Shown here piece by piece: positions 1-7,726 of a DNA stretch of 64,000 nt. Within the stretch, counting starts at the first letter, position 1, and every line of letters begins with the position of its first letter. Source of the DNA: Kofleriaceae bacterium (GTDB lineage: Bacteria > Myxococcota_A > Polyangia > Haliangiales > Haliangiaceae); contig JACKDR010000001.1 of NCBI GenBank assembly GCA_020633495.1, positions 558,001 to 622,000 on the forward strand, read 5' to 3'. The notes beneath the pieces were generated by a model, which saw nothing but the letters and a program-made list of their open reading frames with translations, was not told the DNA's origin and made no database searches. A program made the translations under genes and the position numbers.

Positions 1-287
1 TGGACCAGCACCAGCGACATCTGCAAGAGGATCTTCAGCTTGGCCGCGATCGACTCGGAGCGGCAGTCGTCGAAGCTCTCGGCGCAGTCGCCGCCCTGCA
101 GCAGGAAGGCCTCGCCGCGGGCGGCGCGGCCGAGCTCGTCGCGGAGCGCCTCGATCTCCCACGACGTGACCAGCGGCGGCAGCGCGCGGATCTCGCCGAT
201 CGCGCGCTGCAGCGCGTCGCGGTCGGGGTAGACCGGCTGCTGCGCGGCGACGCGCGCCTGCCACGAATCGGGACTCCAGTCGGACAT
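1..287 (-). CDS. DAHP synthase, class II (partial, N-terminal 95 residues)
   Basis: First enzyme of the shikimate pathway: condenses phosphoenolpyruvate and erythrose 4-phosphate to 3-deoxy-D-arabino-heptulosonate 7-phosphate for aromatic amino acid synthesis, in the cytosol. Only the N-terminus is here; the gene runs off the left edge. The class II (plant/mycobacterial type) signature is clear: an N-terminal WQAR...QQPVYPD segment, then PPLV near residue 35 and the very conserved LLQGGDCAESF near residues 65-75, whose Cys is a metal ligand in the family. ATG 287 is chosen because it opens MSDWSPDSW, typical of the family, and a TATGGT box lies 8 nt upstream. It is divergent from the iron-sulfur protein gene. 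Family call is secure. Confidence 0.93.
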   Translation of the reverse strand, partial: MSDWSPDSWQARVAAQQPVYPDRDALQRAIGEIRALPPLVTSWEIEALRDELGRAARGEAFLLQGGDCAESFDDCRSESIAAKLKILLQMSLVLV

Positions 288-295
288 GACGCGGG

Positions 296-301
296 ACCAT
301 A
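296..301 (-). promoter_or_regulatory. -10-like box TATGGT of the DAHP synthase gene
   Basis: TATGGT (read on the minus strand) ends 8 nt before ATG 287. It fits the TANNNT-plus-short-gap pattern seen before many genes here and suggests a leaderless or nearly leaderless transcript. Confidence 0.5.
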
Positions 302-375
302 GCGCGAAGTCGCGGCGGCCGCGCCAGCCTCTTCGACGGGGCGGCGGTGAAGCCGGGTCGGCGCGCGCCGCGTGA

Positions 376-381
376 TACCCT
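376..381 (+). promoter_or_regulatory. -10-like box TACCCT of the iron-sulfur protein gene
   Basis: TACCCT ends 8 nt before GTG 390. This spacing puts the expected transcription start at or next to that GTG, and favours it over the in-frame GTG at 372, which lies upstream of the box. Confidence 0.5.
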
Positions 382-389
382 GCCCTCCG

Positions 390-1529
390 GTGTCCGCACC
401 CTTCCACTCCGACGACGTCGCCCGGCAGCTCGACTACTGCTCGTACTGCCCCAAGATGTGCCGCCACGCCTGCCCGGTGTCGACCGCCTCGGGGCGCGAG
501 ACCTGGATCCCGCAGGCCAAGATGGACCGGCTGAACTGGCTGCGGCGCGGCCAGCTGCCGTGGACCACCGAGAACACCGATCCGCTGTGGGCGTGCACCG
601 GCTGCCGCCACTGCACGTCGTACTGCGATCACGGCAACGAGCCCGGGCTGGTGCTGCTGGCCGGGCGCGCCGCCGCGGTGGCGCGCGGCGTCGGCCACCC
701 GGCGCTCGAGGGCTACGGCGATCGCTTCCGCGCCCGCGACGAGCGCCTGGTGGCGCGCGCCCACGAGGCCTTCGACGCCGACCGCTTCGCCGAGGACGGC
801 CAGGTCGGGTTCTGGCCCGGCTGCGACGCCGTCGACAAGGGCGCCGCCGACGTCGCCGCCGCGCTCGCCGTGTTCGACAAGGTCGGGCTCGGCCACGTCC
901 GCCTGGTCGACGCGCCGCAGTCGTGCGCCGGCTACCCGCTGCTGGCCGCCGGCTACCCGGATCTGTTCCGGTGGCACGCCGGCAAGGTCGCGGCGTCGCT
1001 GCGCCGCTTCAAGACCGTCGTCATCAACTGCTCGGCGTGCCTGTACACGCTGCGCGCCCAGTACCCCGCCGAGGGCGTGTCGCTGCCGACCGAGATCCTG
1101 TCGCTGGCCGAGCTGATGGCCCAGGCGTCGGCGCAGATCCCGCGCCCGACCACGCGCAAGACCGTCTACTACCACGACCCCTGCCACCACGCGCGCTACA
1201 CCCAGGTGATCGAGCCGCCCCGGCGCGTCCTCGAGCAGGTCGCCGACGTCCGCGAGCTGGCGTGGTCCAAGGGCGACACCGAGTGCTGCGGCGGCGCCGG
1301 CCTGTTGCCCAAGACGATGCCGACCACCGCCGACGCGATGGCGCGGCGCCGCCTCGCCGAGGTCGCGGCCCAGGGCGGCGGCATGGTCGTGACGTCGTGC
1401 GCGACCTGCACGTTCATGCTGCGGCGCAACGCCCCGGCCGGCGTCGAGGTCGCCGACCTGCCGACCGCGGTCGCCGAGCTGACCGGCACGCCGTTCATGC
1501 TGCCGGCGCTCGCCGACGACGAGCCGTAG
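390..1529 (+). CDS. (Fe-S)-binding protein with two CCG (HdrB/GlpC-like) domains
   Basis: Likely a cytosolic or membrane-associated electron-transfer subunit of the heterodisulfide-reductase/GlpC/LutA type; partner and substrate are not evident. The N-terminus has a ferredoxin-like pair of cysteine clusters, CSYCPKMCRHACP (about residues 16-28) and CTGCRHCTSYC (about 69-79), suited to two [4Fe-4S] centres. Two CCG-type Cys-rich modules follow: a degenerate one (FWPGCD, later CSACLY) and a fuller one with DPCHHARY, ECCGGAG and SCATC. There is no dehydrogenase or flavin domain and no neighbouring HdrA/GlpA, so it looks like an orphan. GTG 390 is preferred to the in-frame GTG 372 because of the TACCCT box. 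The family call is firm; the role is open. Confidence 0.85.
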   Translation: MSAPFHSDDVARQLDYCSYCPKMCRHACPVSTASGRETWIPQAKMDRLNWLRRGQLPWTTENTDPLWACTGCRHCTSYCDHGNEPGLVLLAGRAAAVARGVGHPALEGYGDRFRARDERLVARAHEAFDADRFAEDGQVGFWPGCDAVDKGAADVAAALAVFDKVGLGHVRLVDAPQSCAGYPLLAAGYPDLFRWHAGKVAASLRRFKTVVINCSACLYTLRAQYPAEGVSLPTEILSLAELMAQASAQIPRPTTRKTVYYHDPCHHARYTQVIEPPRRVLEQVADVRELAWSKGDTECCGGAGLLPKTMPTTADAMARRRLAEVAAQGGGMVVTSCATCTFMLRRNAPAGVEVADLPTAVAELTGTPFMLPALADDEP

Positions 1530-1543
1530 CGCGCCGCGCGCGG

Positions 1544-2182
1544 TCAGGTCGCGGCGGCCGCGGCGCGGGCGTCGCGGCGCCACGCCTGCATCGCCGGCAG
1601 CGCCTCGATCGCGTCGACGTAGGCGCGGCAGACGTCGTCCATCGCGACGCCGTAGGTCTGGAACCGGGTCGCCACCGGCGCGTACATGGCGTCGGCGATG
1701 GTGAAGGCGCCGAACAGGAACGGGCCGCCGTCGCCGGCGTGGGCGCGGCAGTCGCGCCAGATCTCCATGACGCGGGCGGCGTCGGCGAGGGCGTCGGCGG
1801 TGTGGCCCTCGCCCGGGTGCGCGGTCACGAGATCCATCGGCATGTCGCGGCGCAGCGCCGCGAAGCCGGCGTGCATCTCGGCGGACACCGCGCGGGCGCG
1901 GGCGCGGATCGCCGGCGCCGCCGGCCACAGCCCGGCGGCCGGCGCCAGCTCGGCGACGTACTCGCAGATCGCCAGCGAGTCCCAGATGACGAGGTCGCCG
2001 TGGACCAGCACCGGGACCCGACCGCTGGGCGACGCCTCGAGCAGGCGGGCCCGCGAGTCGGGGCGATCGAGGACGATCGTCCGGTCCTCGCACGGCAGGC
2101 GAGCGTGGGCGATCGCCAGGTACGGGCGCAGCGACCACGACGACAGGTGCTTGGTTCCGACGTGCAGGATCAGCGCGGGCAT
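1544..2182 (-). CDS. Glutathione S-transferase family protein
   Basis: Predicted cytosolic glutathione-dependent transferase of 212 residues, the usual length. The N-terminal thioredoxin-like domain shows the SSWSLRPY segment (about residues 14-21), whose Ser is the likely glutathione-activating residue, then GRVPVL with the cis-proline (about 54-59) and DSLAICEY (about 68-75), which holds the gamma-glutamyl moiety in this family. The rest is the all-helical C-terminal domain. It converges on the iron-sulfur gene with only about 15 nt between stops. A TACAGT box lies 7 nt before ATG 2182. Physiological substrate cannot be told; a maleylacetoacetate isomerase-like activity is possible. Confidence 0.88.
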   Translation of the reverse strand: MPALILHVGTKHLSSWSLRPYLAIAHARLPCEDRTIVLDRPDSRARLLEASPSGRVPVLVHGDLVIWDSLAICEYVAELAPAAGLWPAAPAIRARARAVSAEMHAGFAALRRDMPMDLVTAHPGEGHTADALADAARVMEIWRDCRAHAGDGGPFLFGAFTIADAMYAPVATRFQTYGVAMDDVCRAYVDAIEALPAMQAWRRDARAAAAAT

Positions 2183-2189
2183 GGGCCCG

Positions 2190-2195
2190 ACTGTA
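2190..2195 (-). promoter_or_regulatory. -10-like box TACAGT of the GST gene
   Basis: TACAGT on the minus strand, 7 nt before ATG 2182, with no Shine-Dalgarno sequence between them. Confidence 0.5.
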
Positions 2196-2210
2196 CCCGC
2201 CGTGGCGCGA

Positions 2211-3979
2211 TCAGCACGCGTCGTCGTCCGGCCACGCGTCGCGCGGCAGCGCGTAGGCGTCGCGCAGCGCGGCCAGCGCGACGACGCGATCGCCGCGACG
2301 CGCGGCGGCGGCGGCGCGATCGAGGGCGCGGCCGGCCGGCGGCAGCGGCAGCGGCGTCAGGTACGCGGTCTTGAGCCGCAGGTAGCCGCCGCGCAGCGGC
2401 ACGCCGGCGACGCCGAGCCACAGCGCGACCACCGGCGACGACAGCACCAGCGCCAGCAGCCACGGGTCGACGTGGGCCGCCACGACCGCGCCCGCCGCCG
2501 CCGTCGCGGCCGCGCCCACCGGGTCGGCGCGGCCGCGCACCGCGTAGGCGCTGTCGAGCACCAGCGCGCCGCGGTCGTCGACCAGGGCGCGGCCGGCGCG
2601 GGCGACGTCGGGGACCACGACCTTGGCGGCGGCGTCGGCGTGGAAGATCAGGTTCTGCGGCCGGCCGAAGGCGTGGAAGGCGGGGCCGGCGAAGCGGCCG
2701 TCCTCGCGGGCCTCGAGGACGTCGCGGTGGCGGCGCAGGTGGGCCGCGGCGCGCGGCCAGCGGCGGGCCAGCTCCGCCATCGGGATCAGGGTCGCGCCGT
2801 CGTACGGCACCAGGCACCGCGGGTGCGCGACCGCCTCGTCGACGCGGCCGCCGGTGGCGACGTCGCGGCCGCGCAGGCACGGCCGGGTCGCGCGGCGCGC
2901 TCGACCTCGACGGTCGCGCCGTCGCGCGGCGACCGGCCGCGGACGTGGTCGCCCCGCGTCGTGCAGGCCTCGAGCACGTAGACGCCGTCGGCGTTGGTGC
3001 CGGCGCCCTTGACGATGCGCGCGACGTCGCCGAGCGCGACGCCGCGGCCGGCCAGGTCGCGGCAGCGCGCAGCTGCGGCGGCGCCGACGCGCGAGCACCC
3101 ACGGCGCCGCGCCCAGCGTCGCGGCCGCGACCTCGCCGACGCTCCACCCGGCGGCGTCGAGGCGCGCGACCTCGAGCGCGGCTGGCGGCGCGGCGCCGCG
3201 GCCGAGCAGCGCGACGCACGCGTAGGTGGTGGCGTCGGGGAAGACCTGCTCGGCGCCGAAGTCGATCACGCCGCGCACCGCGCCGGCCGCGGCCAGGTGG
3301 GCGCGCAGCGGCGCGGCGAAGCCGCCGGTCAGCCAGCGCGACGGCACCACCAGGCCGGCGCGGCCGCCGGGGCGCAGCCAGTCGAGGTGCGCTCGAGGAA
3401 CGCGCCGTACAGATCCCACTCGCCGTGCGAGGTCGCGGCGAGGGCGCCGCGCAGCGCGGCCCACAGCGCCGGGTCGGCGCGGCGCAGCCGGATCGAGCGC
3501 ACGTACGGCGGGTTACCGACGACGGCGTCGACGTCGCGCGCCGCCGCCGGCGGCGCCAGCAGGGCCTCGGCGACCGCGACCTCGGCGCCGACCTGGGCCA
3601 GGCCGCGGCGGCCAGCGCCGGATCGCGCTCGACGCCGATCAGGCAGGCGGCGGCGGCGCGGCGCCGCCACGCCGCGTCGGTGCGGGCGCGCGCGGCCGGC
3701 GGCGGCGGCGGCGATGACGTCGAGCGCGGCGGCCAGGAACGCGCCGTCGCCGCACGCCGGATCGAGGACGCGCAGCCGCGGCACGCCGGTGCGCCACGTC
3801 GCCGCCGCCAGCAGCGGCGCCAGCACCTCGCGGCACACCGCCTCGGCCAGCGGCGCCGGCGTGAAGTAGACCCCGGCGCCGCGACGGCGGGTCCGCTCGG
3901 CGCCGGCGGGCGCGGCGCCGCCGTCGCCACCGGCGCGCAGCCGGGCGCGCAGCGCGTCGAGCTCGGCGATCGCGATCAT
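2211..3979 (-). pseudogene. N6-adenine DNA methyltransferase, multiply frameshifted
   Basis: Adenine methylase of the Eco57I/TaqI-like N6 family. Read from ATG 3979, the protein keeps motif I (DPACGDGAFL, about residue 70) and the catalytic NPPY (VVGNPPYVRS). A GLVVPSRWL segment typical of the family and a C-terminal LKTAYLTPLPLP target-recognition-like tail follow in other frames. To follow it the frame must change near 3690, 3605, 3395, 3085 and 2880; each piece in between reads as good protein. The start overlaps the dehydrogenase stop (ATGA), so the two are translationally coupled. No restriction subunit adjoins it, so it may be an orphan methylase. Five slips in 1.8 kb mean either a decayed gene or clustered assembly errors; I cannot separate these. 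Confidence 0.75.
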
Positions 3980-4890
3980 CGCGCTCGCAGCGACGCCCGC
4001 GCCGCGTGCAGGACCTCGGCCGAGCGGGCCAGCGCGTCGCGCTCGGCGGCGTCGAGATCGGGGACGACGATCGTCGTGGCGCCGTCGCGGCCGACCACCG
4101 CCGGCAGCGACAGCGCGACGCCGCGGACGCCGGCGGCGCCGTCCTGGACCCGCGACACGGTCAGGACCCGCCGCTCGTCGCGCAGGCTCCACCGCAGGAA
4201 CGCGGCGGTGACCAGGCCGATCGCGTGGTTGGTGGCGCCCTTGCGCTCGATGATCTCGTAGGCCGCGCGCCGCACCTCGTGCGCGATCGCGGCCTCGCGG
4301 GCCGCCGACCAGCCGTCCCAGCGGCGGACCCCGCGGCCGCCGACCGCCGCGCTCGACCACAGCACCGCCTCGGAGTCGCCGTGCTCGCCGACGATCTGGG
4401 CGTGGACCGAGCGCGGCTCGACGCCGAGCTCGCGACCGAGCACCTGGCGCAGGCGCGCGGTGTCGAGCATCGTGCCGGTGCCGATCACGCGCGCCGCCGG
4501 CAGCTCCGACGCCTCGGTCGCGATCTGGGTGAGGACGTCGACCGGGTTGGACACCACGACCAGCAGGCCGCGCAGGCCGCGCAGCTCGCCGGCCAGGGTC
4601 GCGACCAGCGCGGCGTTGTCGCGCAGGAGCTCGAGCCGCGACTGCTCGGGCCGGCCGCCCCGCCCCGCCGCCAGCACGACCGCGTCGCAGTCGCGCATGT
4701 CCTCGACCGCGGCGGCCCGGACCGCGGCGCTGGGGTAGAACGCGGCGCCGTGCGCCAGGTCCATGGCCTCGCCCTCGGCCAGCCCGGGCCGCGCGTCGGC
4801 CAGCAGCAGCTCGCGCGCGATCCCGGTCTGCAGGGTGGAGATCGCGACGCTGGTGCCGACCCGGCCGAGCCCGACGATGCCGATCTTCAT
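3976..4890 (-). CDS. L-lactate/malate dehydrogenase family protein (lactate dehydrogenase-like)
   Basis: NAD-dependent 2-hydroxyacid dehydrogenase of the LDH/MDH superfamily, 304 residues, cytosolic. The Rossmann fold opens with GIVGLGRVGTS; SNPVDVLT and the catalytic histidine motif GEHGDS (about residue 180) are intact, and the latter with WSSAAVGG resembles LDH more than MDH. The substrate-specificity loop reads RGGRPEQSRLELL: the Arg that binds the 2-oxoacid end is present, but the position normally Gln (LDH) or Arg (MDH) seems to be Gly. The true substrate may therefore be a bulkier 2-oxoacid. It is followed by the coupled methylase and divergent from the lipid kinase across a 47-bp gap. 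Confidence 0.85.
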   Translation of the reverse strand: MKIGIVGLGRVGTSVAISTLQTGIARELLLADARPGLAEGEAMDLAHGAAFYPSAAVRAAAVEDMRDCDAVVLAAGRGGRPEQSRLELLRDNAALVATLAGELRGLRGLLVVVSNPVDVLTQIATEASELPAARVIGTGTMLDTARLRQVLGRELGVEPRSVHAQIVGEHGDSEAVLWSSAAVGGRGVRRWDGWSAAREAAIAHEVRRAAYEIIERKGATNHAIGLVTAAFLRWSLRDERRVLTVSRVQDGAAGVRGVALSLPAVVGRDGATTIVVPDLDAAERDALARSAEVLHAARASLRAR

Positions 4891-4896
4891 GCGCGC

Positions 4897-4928
4897 ATCG
4901 TAGGGCGCGCCGGCCCGGGCGGTATAGT
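4897..4928. promoter_or_regulatory. Compact divergent promoter: TACGAT (minus) and TATAGT (plus)
   Basis: In the 47-bp gap, TACGAT (4902-4897, minus) ends 6 nt before ATG 4890, and TATAGT (4923-4928, plus) ends 9 nt before ATG 4938. No -35 TTGAC element or Shine-Dalgarno sequence is evident for either gene. Confidence 0.55.
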
Positions 4929-4937
4929 CGGCCGCGC

Positions 4938-5879
4938 ATGGGATCCCCGCGCACCGTCGTGATCGTCAACCCGCGCTCGCAGGGCGGCCAGGCCGGCAAG
5001 GACTGGCCGTACCTCGCCGAGCGCATCCGCCGCTCGGTCGCCTTCGACGAGGCCCTGACCCGGGCGCCCGGCGACGCCACCCGCCTGGCCCGCGAGGCGT
5101 TGCGCGGCGGCGCCGAGCGCGTCATCGCGCTGGGCGGCGACGGCACCATCAACGAGGTCGTCAACGGGTTCTTCGAGGACGGCGCGCCGATCGCGCCGCA
5201 CGCCGCGATGGGCCTGGTGCCGTACGGCACCGGCGGCGACTTCCGCAAGACCGTGCGCGTGCCCAAGGACCTCGACGACGCGGTCGCGATCCTCGCCGCC
5301 GATCGGCGCCGCACCATCGACGTCGGCCGGCTCGACCTGACCACCGCCGACGGCGGCCGCGCCGTGCGCATGTTCGTCAACATCGCGTCGTTCGGGATGT
5401 CGGGGGTCGTCGATCGCCTGGTCAACAAGTCGAAGAAGCGGTTCGGCCGGCTGTCGTTCCTGGCCGCGACCACCCGCGGCATGCTGCGCTACGACAACCA
5501 GCGGGTCCGGATCACCTTCGACGGCAACGCCGCCGACGCGCTCGAGATGACGATCAACACGGTCGCGGTGGCCAACGGCCGCTACTTCGGCGGCGGCATG
5601 ATGGTCGCGCCCGACGCCGAGCTCGACGACGGCTTCTTCGACGTCGTCGCGATCGGCGACGTCGGCTTCCTCGACATGGTGATCAAGAGCCGGCGCCTCT
5701 ACGCCGGCACCCACCTGAGCACCAAGGAGGTGTCGGCGCGGCGCGCCCGCGTCGTCACCGCCGAGCCGGCCAGCCCCGGCGAGGTCGTCGAGCTCGACGT
5801 CGACGGCGAGACCCCGGGGCAGCTGCCGGCGACGTTCACGATCGTGCCGCAGGCGCTGTCGGTCGTGGTCCCGGGCTGA
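4938..5879 (+). CDS. Diacylglycerol/lipid kinase family protein (YegS/DagK type)
   Basis: ATP-dependent kinase that phosphorylates a membrane lipid such as diacylglycerol, probably at the inner face of the cytoplasmic membrane. At 313 residues it has the usual family length. The DAGK catalytic domain is complete: NPRSQGG phosphate-binding start (about residues 11-17), GGDGTINEVVNG (about 67-78) and GTGGDFRKT (about 97-105). The C-terminal beta-sandwich has the usual FVNIASFGMSG and ANGRYFGGGM stretches followed by PDAELDDG. Start ATG 4938 is fixed by the TATAGT box 9 nt upstream. It stands alone, divergent from the dehydrogenase. Exact lipid substrate is not readable from sequence. Confidence 0.9.
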   Translation: MGSPRTVVIVNPRSQGGQAGKDWPYLAERIRRSVAFDEALTRAPGDATRLAREALRGGAERVIALGGDGTINEVVNGFFEDGAPIAPHAAMGLVPYGTGGDFRKTVRVPKDLDDAVAILAADRRRTIDVGRLDLTTADGGRAVRMFVNIASFGMSGVVDRLVNKSKKRFGRLSFLAATTRGMLRYDNQRVRITFDGNAADALEMTINTVAVANGRYFGGGMMVAPDAELDDGFFDVVAIGDVGFLDMVIKSRRLYAGTHLSTKEVSARRARVVTAEPASPGEVVELDVDGETPGQLPATFTIVPQALSVVVPG

Positions 5880-5926
5880 GCCCGGCCCGGCGCCGGCCCG
5901 GTCGGCCACGCGGCCGCGGGCGGCTA

Positions 5927-5962
5927 GTTGCACGAACAACCTTTATGGTTGCACGCGCAACC
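5927..5962. promoter_or_regulatory. Paired palindromic operator upstream of the MarR gene
   Basis: GTTGCACGAACAAC (5927-5940) and GGTTGCACGCGCAACC (5947-5962) share arms GTTGC/GCAAC or GTTG/CAAC, and their centres lie about 21 bp apart, two helical turns. They sit directly upstream of marR, as expected for autoregulation by a MarR dimer. The intervening CTTTATGG is the most AT-rich stretch nearby and may hold the promoter. Confidence 0.65.
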
Positions 5963-5986
5963 GTTCCGTGGGAGCGTCGGCGCGCC

Positions 5987-6439
5987 ATGGAGGATCGGTT
6001 TCGCGCCCTGCTGCAGCGGTTCATCCGCGAGCTCGGCGTGCTGTCGCCGGACCGGACCCCGTGCGGCAAGGCGCTGGCGCCGTCGGAGGCCCACGCGCTG
6101 ATGGTGCTGCGCGCCGCCGGCGACGGCCTGCGCCAGGGCGAGCTGGCCGCCCGGCTCGGCCTCGACAAGAGCTCGGCGAGCCGGCTGGTGGCGCGGCTGC
6201 GCGACCGCGGCCACCTCGGCGACGCCCGCGGCGACGGCGACGGCCGGGCCCGGCCGGTGCGCCTGACCGCGCGCGGCGAGCGCCTCGCCGCCGAGCTCGA
6301 CGGCGCCAGCCGCGACCTGTTCGCCGCCCTGCTCGGCGGCATCCCGGCGGGCCGCCGCCGCGACGTCATCGCCGCGCTCGACGAGCTGGTCGGCTCGCTG
6401 GAGCGCCTCACGCTGCGCCGCCCCGAGGACGAACCATGA
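5987..6439 (+). CDS. MarR-family transcriptional regulator
   Basis: Winged-helix repressor-type regulator of about 150 residues. The DNA-binding core is readable: a first helix around PSEAHALMVLRA, then GLRQGELAARLGLDKSSASR (helix-turn-helix with LGLDKSSASRLV as recognition helix) and the wing RDGDGRARPVRLTARG. ATG 5987 (MEDRFRALL) is chosen over the in-frame ATG 5945, because the latter lies inside the operator palindromes; a purine-rich GGGAG lies about 12 nt upstream of 5987. The stop overlaps the ATG of the cytochrome-like lipoprotein (ATGA), so regulator and target are probably one operon and self-regulated through the palindromes. Ligand unknown. Confidence 0.88.
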   Translation: MEDRFRALLQRFIRELGVLSPDRTPCGKALAPSEAHALMVLRAAGDGLRQGELAARLGLDKSSASRLVARLRDRGHLGDARGDGDGRARPVRLTARGERLAAELDGASRDLFAALLGGIPAGRRRDVIAALDELVGSLERLTLRRPEDEP

Positions 6440-7077
6440 TGGCTTCGAGATCGCATCGCCCACCGTCGCTGACCACCTCCCTGCTGCTCGCCGCCGCCGC
6501 GCTCGCCGCGTGCAAGGGCGCGAGCGCGCCCGCCGCCGCGCCGCCGGTCGGCTCGGCCGCCGCGCCCCCGACCGCCGCCACGCCCGCCGCGCCGGCGCCC
6601 ACCGACGACGCCTACGACACCCGGACGCCGGTGCCGATGCCGCCGATGATGGCCGCCCACCACAAGCAGCAGATGCGCGACCACCTGCTCGCGATCCAGG
6701 AGATCACCGCCGCGCTCGCCACCGACGACTTCGCCGCGGTCGAAGCGTCGGCCGGGCGGATCGCCTGGTCCGAGGAGCAGGCGATGATGTGCCAGCACAT
6801 GGGCGCCGGCACGCCCGGCTTCGGCGATCTCGGCGAGGCGTTCCACCACACCGCCGACGGCATCGTCACGGCGGCCCGCGACCGCGACCGCGCCGGCGTC
6901 CTGACCGCGCTGGGCGCGACCCTGCAGACCTGCACCGGCTGCCACGAGACCTATCGCCAGGTCGTGGTCGCCGACGGCGGCGGCATGCCCGGCGCCGGCA
7001 TGCCCGGCGCCGGCGGTCCGGGCCCGATGCCAGGGATGCACGGCGGCGGCGCGCCCGGCGCGATGCACGGGCGATGA
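6436..7077 (+). CDS. Lipoprotein with a C-terminal c-type heme site (cytochrome c'-like)
   Basis: Predicted exported lipoprotein of 213 residues. The N-terminus has a hydrophobic signal with lipobox LAAC (about residue 26), followed by a Pro/Ala-rich linker. The central 110 residues look helical (MMAAHHKQQMRDHLLAIQEI...), with a single heme motif CTGCH near residue 165. One CXXCH in the last helix of a four-helix domain is the cytochrome c' arrangement. The tail is Gly/Met-rich (repeats of GGMPGAG and PGPMPGMHGG), and its Met and His might bind metal. It is translationally coupled to marR, so the regulator may sense the same redox or metal stress. It could also be a simple heme-binding sensor lipoprotein; no enzyme activity is implied. 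Confidence 0.75.
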   Translation: MMASRSHRPPSLTTSLLLAAAALAACKGASAPAAAPPVGSAAAPPTAATPAAPAPTDDAYDTRTPVPMPPMMAAHHKQQMRDHLLAIQEITAALATDDFAAVEASAGRIAWSEEQAMMCQHMGAGTPGFGDLGEAFHHTADGIVTAARDRDRAGVLTALGATLQTCTGCHETYRQVVVADGGGMPGAGMPGAGGPGPMPGMHGGGAPGAMHGR

Positions 7078-7096
7078 CCGGCGCGCCGACCGGGCG

Positions 7097-7723
<627 letters not shown>

Positions 7724-7726
7724 GGT

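Noticed and set aside
347..2374. A 675-residue open frame over the iron-sulfur gene
   Set aside because: Arg/Pro/Ala-rich shadow of the iron-sulfur and GST genes; no domain and no promoter fit.
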